A DNA stretch of 64,000 nucleotides from an uncultured Lachnospiraceae bacterium. Its GTDB lineage: Bacteria > Bacillota > Clostridia > Lachnospirales > Lachnospiraceae. Location: the NCBI GenBank assembly GCA_900549665.1, contig URPH01000002.1, positions 124,001 to 188,000 on the forward strand, read 5' to 3'. Numbering within the stretch: the first letter of the stretch is position 1; every line of letters begins with the position of its first letter. The translations under genes were made by a program, and so were the position numbers. This document shows positions 16,841 through 23,947 of this stretch, in pieces. The notes beneath the pieces are model-generated. The model did no database searches and was not told where the DNA came from. It was given only the letters and a program-made list of their open reading frames with translations.

Positions 16841-17572
16841 TTAAGCTTCCTCTGTTGTATCTTCTTCTGCTGCTTCAACATCTGCTGCATCGCCCTGTTT
16901 TGCTTCGATAACAGCATCAGCCATTGTAGAAACGATTAATTTTACGGCACGGATAGCATCATCGTTACCGGGAATAACAAAGTCAAGTTCTTCCGGATCA
17001 CAGTTTGTATCAGCCATACCGATCAAAGTAATTCCTAAAGCGTGAGCTTCCTGAACACAAATTCTTTCTTTCTTGGGATCTACAACAAAGATGCAGTCAG
17101 GAATCTGAGTCATGTTCTTGATACCACCGATGTTTTTCTCTAATTTATCCCATTCTTTCTGTAACTGAGCAACTTCCTTTTTGGGTAATGCTTCGAAAGT
17201 TCCGTCCTGAGCCATCTGCTCAATAGCATGCAGTCTTGCAATACGAGACTGGATTGTCTTGAAGTTGGTAAGCATACCGCCTAACCATCTTTCATTTACA
17301 TAGAACATACCGCAACGCTCTGCTTCTGTCTTAACAGCGTCCTGAGCCTGTTTCTTTGTACCGACAAAAAGTACATTACCGCCTGCTGCAACGATCTGGC
17401 TGACTGCCTGATATGCTTCATCAACTTTTCCTACAGATGTCTGTAAGTCGATAATGTGGATACCATTACGCTCTGTGTAGATGTACGGAGCCATCTTAGG
17501 ATTCCATCTTCTTGTCTGATGTCCGAAATGAACACCTGCTTCGAGTAACTGTTTCATTGAAATAACGCCCAT
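16841..17572 (-). CDS. rpsB: 30S ribosomal protein S2
   Basis: 243-aa small-subunit protein. It starts MGVISMKQLLEAGVHFGHQ with RRWNPKMAPYIYTERNG next, the S2 signature, and contains VNERWLGGMLTNF and DCIFVVDPKKE. The ATG at 17572 is preceded by GGAGGG; the frame is open 12 codons further upstream without a better site. It ends in the acidic tail usual for S2. Confidence 0.97.
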   Translation of the reverse strand: MGVISMKQLLEAGVHFGHQTRRWNPKMAPYIYTERNGIHIIDLQTSVGKVDEAYQAVSQIVAAGGNVLFVGTKKQAQDAVKTEAERCGMFYVNERWLGGMLTNFKTIQSRIARLHAIEQMAQDGTFEALPKKEVAQLQKEWDKLEKNIGGIKNMTQIPDCIFVVDPKKERICVQEAHALGITLIGMADTNCDPEELDFVIPGNDDAIRAVKLIVSTMADAVIEAKQGDAADVEAAEEDTTEEA

Positions 17573-17741
17573 TTTTATTCCCTCCATTTGGTTAATTTTC
17601 TTCCGCATGCATCAACTCTCCTGCCACTTTGGCGTTAACAAAGCACCGGCATTCAATCCGCATACGTGTTTATTGGGCAGAATTGTCCCACCCATTTTTT
17701 CACAACAGATTGATGATATCATAAAAAAAGAGCTTTTTCAA
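17573..17741 (-). promoter_or_regulatory. rpsB promoter and ~130-nt leader
   Basis: Minus strand: -35 TTGAAA (17741-17736), 17-bp spacer, extended -10 TGATATCAT (17721-17713). The -35 lies in the loop of the fla/che terminator and the spacer in its 3' arm. The leader of about 130 nt contains two small hairpins, GGG...CCC near 17690-17676 and GCC-AAAGT-GGC near 17634-17624. Bacterial S2 operons are often feedback-regulated through the leader; that is only a suggestion here. Confidence 0.6.
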
Positions 17742-17750
17742 GCTCTTTTT
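17723..17750 (-). terminator. Terminator of the fla/che operon
   Basis: On the minus strand AAAAAGAGCTT-GAAA-AAGCTCTTTTT with a T7 tract (17729-17723), 41 bp after the last fla/che gene. This is the first clear terminator downstream of the flgB promoter, 34.5 kb away. Confidence 0.85.
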
Positions 17751-17790
17751 CCAATTTCCTTATTTCCAATTTCATTATTTCCTGATTTCA

Positions 17791-18480
17791 TCATTGGGTT
17801 CTTTTGATCAGGATTTCGGCAATTTCCTGATAGCCCGCACCGGCATTGATTTCATGGTTGCCTGTAGCTAACTTTTTGTCATACCCGTTCTGACACAAAT
17901 ACCGGTCAAAATCTCCGGCATCCGTAATCACACCAAGCTCAGCCAAATGTCTTGCTACAGTATCGGATCCGTCACCGCTGTTGATCGTAACTGTAATAGT
18001 TGCGGCTCCGGTTGTGTCTGTAGCCTTGGTACTATTGTCTGCTACATCTGTATCTGAGGCTTTTGTACTGCCCTCTGAAGCACCTGCAGCATCTGCTACT
18101 TTCTCCGAATCACCTGCTGCATCTGCTACTTTCTCCGAATCAACAGTATCTGCCGCATCAGCCGTCTTGTCTGTAGCCTCTGTATCTACCACACCTGCCG
18201 CATCTCCTGTCTGATCTGCACCTGCACTATCAGGCAATGCTGCAATATCCGGCTCATCCAAAGCGGTATTGTATGATACGGTAACATCATCCTCTCCCTG
18301 CTCTTCATGATTCAGATCACTGGACAGCACGCTGCTTTGCACCATACCAAGTGCCTCCGCCCTTGCAATGATCTCATCATCGGAAAGTGTCTCTTTTGCG
18401 CCACCCTTTGTAAGTCCCATAAGAAGCGCCGTAATCACGATACCAATTCCCAGACCTCGTAAATAATATCTCAATTTCAT
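17791..18480 (-). CDS. Membrane-anchored protein with MltG/YceG-like C-terminal domain
   Basis: 229-aa protein, last gene of the fla/che operon. An N-terminal membrane anchor (about 5-25, GLGIGIVITALLMGL) is followed by an acidic Ala/Thr/Asp-rich linker with a duplicated decapeptide (DSEKVADAAG type), then a C-terminal part (TVTINSGDGSDTVARHLAEL, NHEINAGAGYQEIAEIL) that resembles the LysM-like segment of endolytic transglycosylase MltG; the catalytic part of MltG is absent. The ATG at 18480 has GAGG 10 nt upstream; GTG at 18486 overlapping the previous stop is an alternative. Function unknown; cell-wall related by inference. Confidence 0.6.
   Translation of the reverse strand: MKLRYYLRGLGIGIVITALLMGLTKGGAKETLSDDEIIARAEALGMVQSSVLSSDLNHEEQGEDDVTVSYNTALDEPDIAALPDSAGADQTGDAAGVVDTEATDKTADAADTVDSEKVADAAGDSEKVADAAGASEGSTKASDTDVADNSTKATDTTGAATITVTINSGDGSDTVARHLAELGVITDAGDFDRYLCQNGYDKKLATGNHEINAGAGYQEIAEILIKRTQ
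18081..18140. repeat. 30-bp tandem duplication in the linker of the operon's last gene
   Basis: Positions 18081-18110 and 18111-18140 are identical but for one base (CACCTGCAGC versus CACCTGCTGC at the start). It is codon-phased and encodes two copies of a ten-residue acidic linker unit. Confidence 0.85.
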
Positions 18481-18482
18481 GA

Positions 18483-19271
18483 TCACATCACCTCAAATAA
18501 ATCAATAACAAGATTGACTTCTCCGACGCCAAGTCCAAGCTCCTTGGCAATCGCAATATTGGACTTGCCTTTTTTGTGAAGCTCCAAGATGCGGTCATTG
18601 TTGTTATTTCCGGCATTTTCACTGTCACCAACCACCGGCATTGCAAGCGGTTCGATGATCTTTTCTGCTTTAGCTCTGGTACTTTTCCTTGTCTTTTTAG
18701 CAGGTATATCGGTAATCTTTTCTTTTACAAGATCGATACTTTCAAAGCTGTCACCGGAATCTGCTGCTTTATCGGCTTGTACCGGCTCCGGTTCTTTTTC
18801 AGACTTTAACTTTCTGCTTTCCGCATCATCCTGTAACTGTTTTGTCACAAGCTCCAGTTCATTTTGCATCTCTTTTGCCTTGGCGTTGGTCTGATCCACC
18901 ATAACTGCGGTTTCTTTCAGATTTTTCTGCTTGTCATGCAGCATGTCATACATAAACATGACTTCCTGATGGTTTTTATTGATATCGGAAAGTACCGTAT
19001 CTGAAAATTCGGATACAGCCGTGATTTTTTCATTGGTAATCCGTTCCAGTGACCGCTCTGCTTTTTCCATTGCGTACTGGATCGTTTCATCCGTTGTATC
19101 CTGAAGCTGTTCCTTAGCTACGCGAAGCTGTCCATCCACCATTTCCCTGATCTTTTCATCGGAAACCGGACTTCCTTCTTCAATCTGCCCCTTCATCGTT
19201 TCTGGAACAATAAAGCTTGCGATAAAAACAAGAATTCCTAATATTAAAAGTGCAATTTCCATTCCAGTCAT
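18483..19271 (-). CDS. swrB: SwrB-like membrane protein (DUF6115)
   Basis: 262 aa. One N-terminal transmembrane helix (MEIALLILGILVFIASFIV), then a long charged coiled coil (about 40-160), a Lys/Ala/Pro linker, and a C-terminal helix-turn-helix-like stretch LHKKGKSNIAIAKELGLGVGEVNLVI that matches the end of Bacillus SwrB. SwrB promotes assembly of the flagellar basal body and export gate; its gene lies in the same place, between sigD and rpsB, in B. subtilis. The stop overlaps the next gene region. GGAG lies 7 nt before the ATG. Confidence 0.72.
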   Translation of the reverse strand: MTGMEIALLILGILVFIASFIVPETMKGQIEEGSPVSDEKIREMVDGQLRVAKEQLQDTTDETIQYAMEKAERSLERITNEKITAVSEFSDTVLSDINKNHQEVMFMYDMLHDKQKNLKETAVMVDQTNAKAKEMQNELELVTKQLQDDAESRKLKSEKEPEPVQADKAADSGDSFESIDLVKEKITDIPAKKTRKSTRAKAEKIIEPLAMPVVGDSENAGNNNNDRILELHKKGKSNIAIAKELGLGVGEVNLVIDLFEVM

Positions 19272-19319
19272 TTTATTTCTCCGCTTCCTACCGGCAGCTC
19301 TCTCATGTATTGTCAGTGA

Positions 19320-19637
19320 TCATACAGACATATCAAAATGAGAAACTCCCTTTCGTATTACTTTTCCATCGCTCTGCCCATTCTGCTTTTTGCGATTCCT
19401 GCCACCGTCTCCGGCATAGGCATTATTGCCTTTTTTTCGTGGATCAGGCCGGTTTTCACTTTTTTGTGAGTCATCCTGCTGCTGAATCTGATTGAATTTT
19501 TCATCTTCCTTTTTTTCAGCCCGGATCTGAAAGTTGGCCTGCTCAACTCCGGCTTTCATATCTTCATTGTGTTTGACTACAGAAAAATCCTGCGTCCGCT
19601 GGATTGTCCCCTGAAATTCAACCATTCCGATTGCCAT
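19320..19637 (-). CDS. Small hydrophilic protein of the fla/che operon, unknown function
   Basis: 105 aa, not recognised. It begins MAIGMVEFQGTIQRTQDF and is strongly charged and Gln/Asn/Lys-rich after residue 30, without membrane segments or cysteines; probably largely disordered. A good ribosome binding site (GGAGG, 7 nt) and tight spacing (11 bp after fapA, 48 bp before swrB) support a real gene. Confidence 0.65.
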   Translation of the reverse strand: MAIGMVEFQGTIQRTQDFSVVKHNEDMKAGVEQANFQIRAEKKEDEKFNQIQQQDDSQKSENRPDPRKKGNNAYAGDGGRNRKKQNGQSDGKVIRKGVSHFDMSV

Positions 19638-19648
19638 ATCATGACCTC

Positions 19649-21241
19649 CTAATAAGCAGTGATCCTGATATCACCGCGTTCCCTGATAAAACGACAATAT
19701 TTCACTGAATTTTTTAATACCAGAGAAGCATCCCCAATGGAAATCCTGGTACCGGCATAGGCTTCGTCTGATACACAGACACAGGCCTGACCTTCCGTTT
19801 CCATTGCCGCATCTAAAATCAAAATCTCTTCCTTGTCTTTTTCGATCAATGCAGTCATCTGCTGATTCATGACAGCCAGGGATTTGATATATTTCATCTG
19901 GTCCGGATTGAATTTTTCACCCTGACGCAGCTTATTGCTCAGGTTGATCAAAACCGGCTGGATCTGTGCCAGCTTCTTTTGCGAATCCATCAATTCTTTT
20001 TGCAGCTTCTGATAACGCAGCTTGTTGTCCGGATTGACTCCAACCTCAACAATCGTATCGGCTCCCATCGGAGACCCCAATGTCTTGCAGCTGATCTTTT
20101 CGGTTGCACGGACAACTCCTCCTGCAATGAAGCCCTTTCTTCCATCTACCGCCACGTATTTACCGGCACTTACCGTCGAATGCATGATGGTCTCGGATTC
20201 AACATAGGAAGCAGCCGTTATGGTGGCATTTTCTGCAAATTTCAGGATGACACGCCCGCCGGCCCTGAGAATCCCTTTTCCCATTCCGTTCATGCCCCGT
20301 GCAATAATGATATCGCCTCCGGCTTCGATCACAGCGCCTTCCACAACACCTCTTACTTCAACATTACCCTTTGCCCGGATCTCAAATCCTGCCTGTACAT
20401 TTCCATTGACCTGTACACTCCCTTCAGACTCGATATTACCGGTGGCCGTACCAACATTTTCGACCTCATATACATCGGAAACAAAGACCTTATCATCGGT
20501 CAGACATACATGACCATTGATCAGAGACCTCATTTCGCAGCCATCTTCGGATACCTCTATATTGCGGCCATGCTTTAAAACCAGATGTTTGATCGTGCGC
20601 GGTCTGATGACCTCACCATAAACAGTTGTGCCATTTACACCTTCCTCAGCTTTTTTCAGGCTTGCCAGAACATCTCCGGTCTTGCAGTGATTAATGGTAT
20701 TTAAGTGGAAGAAATCTACGGAACCGTCTTCATTTCGCGAAGGTCTTGTTTTTAAATCCGTGTTGAAATAATAGGTGATCACAGCATCTGTACCATGTAT
20801 CGGTGCTGTCCCTCTGGCTATAACGATATCTGTACAGTAGCTGCGGTTTTGCAGATATTTTTCAATCACAGCTTCATCATATCCGTATGTGATCTTATGA
20901 AACCTCAGATCGTCGATCACATCACCTTTATCCCGATAGCTTCCGCCATTAGAGCTTGGAGGATAAAATCTGGCAACGGCTTCCATTCTGTCATCCGATA
21001 TCTTTACCGTCATCATTTCCTGCTGCGGCAGACACACACTGTCACAGACAGGCACCACGATCTCTTTATCGTAATTTGACGCAACCTGATATAACTGCTT
21101 GATATTCTGTACATCTATTTTTTTGAGATGCAGGTAATCCATCATCTCGTTGATATTCAGTTTATCGCCTCCGTCTGTGGCAGGCACCAGACGTACTGCC
21201 GTCATATTTCCTTCGGCGACCAATTGAAAATAAGCGTTCAT
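19649..21241 (-). CDS. fapA: FapA / DUF342 flagellar assembly protein A
   Basis: 530 aa. The N-terminal third is the FapA N-domain; the centre is a right-handed beta-helix like that of bactofilins and MinC, with repeated short units (GNIESEGSVQVNGNVQAGF, IRAKGNVEVRGVVEGA, IEAGGDIIIARGMNGMGKG); the C-terminus has a coiled coil (about 410-480) and a small beta domain. Family members (FapA, YlxL-neighbour DUF342 genes) affect flagellar number and FlhF-dependent assembly in other bacteria. GGGAGG precedes the ATG. Lies between sigD and the small 105-aa gene. Confidence 0.88.
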   Translation of the reverse strand: MNAYFQLVAEGNMTAVRLVPATDGGDKLNINEMMDYLHLKKIDVQNIKQLYQVASNYDKEIVVPVCDSVCLPQQEMMTVKISDDRMEAVARFYPPSSNGGSYRDKGDVIDDLRFHKITYGYDEAVIEKYLQNRSYCTDIVIARGTAPIHGTDAVITYYFNTDLKTRPSRNEDGSVDFFHLNTINHCKTGDVLASLKKAEEGVNGTTVYGEVIRPRTIKHLVLKHGRNIEVSEDGCEMRSLINGHVCLTDDKVFVSDVYEVENVGTATGNIESEGSVQVNGNVQAGFEIRAKGNVEVRGVVEGAVIEAGGDIIIARGMNGMGKGILRAGGRVILKFAENATITAASYVESETIMHSTVSAGKYVAVDGRKGFIAGGVVRATEKISCKTLGSPMGADTIVEVGVNPDNKLRYQKLQKELMDSQKKLAQIQPVLINLSNKLRQGEKFNPDQMKYIKSLAVMNQQMTALIEKDKEEILILDAAMETEGQACVCVSDEAYAGTRISIGDASLVLKNSVKYCRFIRERGDIRITAY

Positions 21242-21264
21242 CCATTACCTCCCTCATAACTTTG

Positions 21265-22035
21265 CTATCGATCTGATAAAATCCCCATATACTGTCCCAA
21301 TCTTGTCTTCATTTTTACTAAGGCTTTGGTATGTAACTGGGACACTCTTGATTCGGAAACCTCCATTACACGGCTGATCTCTTTTAAGGTCAGATCTTCA
21401 TAATAATAAAGCACAACTACCTTTCTCTCCTTTTCCGTCAGTACTTCCAGAGATTCTTTAAGCTTTTCCTTTAATTCTACCTGTTCAACAACTTCCTCGG
21501 GCATCTCAAATCCGGCATTGCGCTGCCTGTCTCCGACTAATTCCGGTCCACCCTGTTCAATATATTCATTGAGACTGACAATGCCTGTTATCTTCATCTG
21601 CGACTGCCAGTCTGTATATTCCTCATCGGTAATACCAAGTGCGCCGGCAATTTCTTCATCGGTAGCACTCCGTCCTTTTGATGCCTCAATTTCCTTCATG
21701 ACCGTCTCGATTTTTTTCTGGCGCTGTCGGATCGTCCTTGGAATCCAGTCCATTTTTCGGATCTGATCAAGGATTGCCCCACGGATCCTCAGACTGGCAT
21801 AGGTTTCAAATTTGACATCCTTTAACATATCAAATTTATCAATGGCATCGATCAGACCAAACACGCCATATCCAACCAGATCATCATATTCAACATTATA
21901 TCCGAGATACATACTGAGCCGTCCGGCCACCAGCTTTACTAAGGGCGCATATTCAATTATCAGTTTTTCTCTCAGTTCAGGACTCTTCAAACGATGATAG
22001 TCCTGCCACAACCTTTTCTTTCCTGCCTCATCCAT
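21265..22035 (-). CDS. sigD: Flagellar/motility sigma factor SigD (FliA/WhiG family, sigma-28)
   Basis: 256-aa sigma-70 group 3 factor that directs late flagellar and chemotaxis genes. Region 2 is YDDLVGYGVFGLIDAIDKFD plus TYASLRIRGAILDQIRKMDW; region 3 ARKGRSATDEEIAGALGI-like; region 4 DLTLKEISRVMEVSESRVSQLH. Position near the end of the fla/che operon matches B. subtilis, where distance from the promoter limits its level. No FlgM gene is in the window. The ribosome binding site GGAG lies rather far (14 nt) from the ATG. Confidence 0.96.
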   Translation of the reverse strand: MDEAGKKRLWQDYHRLKSPELREKLIIEYAPLVKLVAGRLSMYLGYNVEYDDLVGYGVFGLIDAIDKFDMLKDVKFETYASLRIRGAILDQIRKMDWIPRTIRQRQKKIETVMKEIEASKGRSATDEEIAGALGITDEEYTDWQSQMKITGIVSLNEYIEQGGPELVGDRQRNAGFEMPEEVVEQVELKEKLKESLEVLTEKERKVVVLYYYEDLTLKEISRVMEVSESRVSQLHTKALVKMKTRLGQYMGILSDR

Positions 22036-22051
22036 GTGCGACCGTCATCTC

Positions 22052-22339
22052 CTATGCCTCCGGTGTCTGTGGTGTCGTTTCTTTTTCGATCACAGAACCA
22101 TCCTTTTCTTTTTCTGCCTCTTCTTCGGCCTTTTTACGCTCTTCTGCCTCTGCATTTTCTTTGTCAAACCGGTCTATCACATAAACAGCCACCCTGCCAA
22201 TGATGTAAAATACGATAATTGTAATCAAAAGCCCCCATAAAAACTGCAATAATGTGACATCCTTCCGATACAGCATCACACCTGCAACCGCACCGGCCAA
22301 AAGCATAAGTGCCAGAGGAAATCTCTTTTTATTTCCCAT
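22052..22339 (-). CDS. Small two-helix membrane protein, unknown function
   Basis: 95 aa between cheD and sigD. Two hydrophobic segments (LALMLLAGAVAGVML and FLWGLLITIIVFYIIGRVAVYVI) are followed by a highly charged Glu/Lys-rich cytoplasmic tail. One base separates it from the cheD stop, so it is translated as part of the operon. No family recognised. Confidence 0.7.
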   Translation of the reverse strand: MGNKKRFPLALMLLAGAVAGVMLYRKDVTLLQFLWGLLITIIVFYIIGRVAVYVIDRFDKENAEAEERKKAEEEAEKEKDGSVIEKETTPQTPEA

Positions 22340-22340
22340 A

Positions 22341-22826
22341 TTAAATCACCTTTTCCGGTTTTCCCACCGCACGGATAATAAAGTCTCCCGTCTCCGGATA
22401 AAAAATAACCGTACGTCCATAGTTTTCCCCTGTATCTTCCGCTAAAATCGGGATTTTCAACTCTTCCAGTTTCTTTTTGACAGCTATGACATTTTTTTCG
22501 CCCACCTTGATCATGGATGATTTGCTCTGAAACGCAAACATCTGTGCACCACCGGCAATTTTGGCTACCAGCCTGGTCTTTGAGCCTCCGGCCCTGACAA
22601 TCTGGTCGATCAGTTCCACAATTCCTGTATCCGCAAATTTGGGGAGATTGGAATTGTCTTTGATCGCCGTACTGTCCGGCAGCATAATATGAGCAAGACC
22701 GCCAACCTTGGTAAGCGGGTCCCGCATGGCGATTCCGACACACGACCCCAAGCCCAGTGTTGTAAGCCCGTCCGGACTTTTACAGATATTCAGATCTGCC
22801 ATTCCCACTTTTATTATTTCACTCAT
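22341..22826 (-). CDS. cheD: Chemoreceptor glutamine deamidase CheD
   Basis: 161-aa cytosolic enzyme that deamidates receptor glutamines and binds CheC. The catalytic Cys is in LGLGSCVGIAMRDP and the His in GGLAHIMLPDS; KTRLVAKIAGGAQMF and ENYGRTVIFYPETGD complete the family pattern. It lies directly after cheC (1-bp gap), as in B. subtilis, fitting their working pair. Confidence 0.96.
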   Translation of the reverse strand: MSEIIKVGMADLNICKSPDGLTTLGLGSCVGIAMRDPLTKVGGLAHIMLPDSTAIKDNSNLPKFADTGIVELIDQIVRAGGSKTRLVAKIAGGAQMFAFQSKSSMIKVGEKNVIAVKKKLEELKIPILAEDTGENYGRTVIFYPETGDFIIRAVGKPEKVI

Positions 22827-22827
22827 T

Positions 22828-23448
22828 TTACATACCTAATGCTGTCAGTATTTTATCATAGGATTCCAGATCCGGTACCAGTATAAAATAGCCATTTAAG
22901 GTCATTTCGTCTGTAAACTCCGTCTGTATCATCAAAATCCTGTCACCAATTTCACCAAATTCAATAGCCGGTACACTTAAAATAGCCCCTGCCATATCAA
23001 TACACAAATCCGGCACAGAAGGTGTGATCCTCAGATTTGTAAGCTTTGAAAGTGAATTGAGATAGGACGCTACAATAATATTTCCGATTTCTTTTAACGC
23101 AGACAGCTCCATGTCTGAAAAATTCCCCTCTGACTGCGGAACATTCATCAGCTTTGAAACGAGATTGTGCGCAGCTGTCTCCTCCAGTAAAAACATCATA
23201 CTTCCGGTAATATCTCCCTCTACCAGAAGATAGACACCGGTCATCAGCTGTTCTTCTCCGCCGATTGCCGCTCCGACCTCTGAAAAATTGAGCAGCCTAA
23301 CCTGCGGCACCTTCATGTCTACCTTGCACTGTAAAAGCTGTGCCAGGGCCGTCGTAGCATTTCCCGCACCAATATTTCCGATCTCCTTTAAAACATCAAA
23401 ATACTGATCGGAATTGTTCAAATTAAAATCCTGCATATACCCATCCAA
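22828..23448 (-). CDS. cheC: CheY-P phosphatase CheC
   Basis: 206-aa chemotaxis adaptation protein. Both phosphatase-type helices are visible, DVLKEIGNIGAGNATTALAQ and SALKEIGNIIVASYLNSLS; the Glu-Asn pair in each is the catalytic signature, and the second repeat has Ile-Val-Ala in place of Gly-Ala-Gly. The ATG at 23448 has GAGAG 6 nt upstream; an internal Met at codon 5 is an alternative. Confidence 0.95.
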   Translation of the reverse strand: MDGYMQDFNLNNSDQYFDVLKEIGNIGAGNATTALAQLLQCKVDMKVPQVRLLNFSEVGAAIGGEEQLMTGVYLLVEGDITGSMMFLLEETAAHNLVSKLMNVPQSEGNFSDMELSALKEIGNIIVASYLNSLSKLTNLRITPSVPDLCIDMAGAILSVPAIEFGEIGDRILMIQTEFTDEMTLNGYFILVPDLESYDKILTALGM

Positions 23449-23471
23449 TCTCTCGTCTGCAAATTAAAGAT

Positions 23472-23933
23472 TTAATTTGCCTTTTCCTTTTCGGAAAAAA
23501 CGAGGTTTAAGTCAAACAGGGATATCAATTCTCCCTTGTCTTTTCCGATTCCCGAAATAAAATTGGTCTTCTCTTCCCCCGAATCGTAAGAAACCTTTTC
23601 TATTTCCCTGGTATCCAGTGTAACAACCTCTTTGACTGCATCTACCAGTACGCCGATAACTTCCCCATTGTCAAGCTTGATAATAATGATCCTTGTTAAT
23701 TTTGTAATCTCATCCTCGCAAAGTCCCATTTTGATCCTCAGGGATACAACCGGTACCACCTCTCCACGCAGATTGATCACACCTTTTATGTATGCCGGTA
23801 CATTGGGTACTCTGGTAATCCTCTGCATACGGACTATATTGTCAATATACTTGATGTTGATACCATATTGTTCATCGCCGAACTTTACAACAATGTACTG
23901 AATTGTCTCATAGGATTCCTGTATTCCTTCCAT
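23472..23933 (-). CDS. cheW: Chemotaxis coupling protein CheW
   Basis: 153-aa adaptor linking CheA to receptors. It contains QYIVVKFGDEQYGINI, RVPNVPAYIKGVINLRGEV and VPVVSLRIKMGL, the CheW core. ATG at 23933 is preferred because GGAGG lies 6 nt upstream; a TTG two codons earlier abuts the ribosome binding site. Follows cheA by 14 bp. Confidence 0.95.
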   Translation of the reverse strand: MEGIQESYETIQYIVVKFGDEQYGINIKYIDNIVRMQRITRVPNVPAYIKGVINLRGEVVPVVSLRIKMGLCEDEITKLTRIIIIKLDNGEVIGVLVDAVKEVVTLDTREIEKVSYDSGEEKTNFISGIGKDKGELISLFDLNLVFSEKEKAN

Positions 23934-23947
23934 GTGCAACCTCCCTC

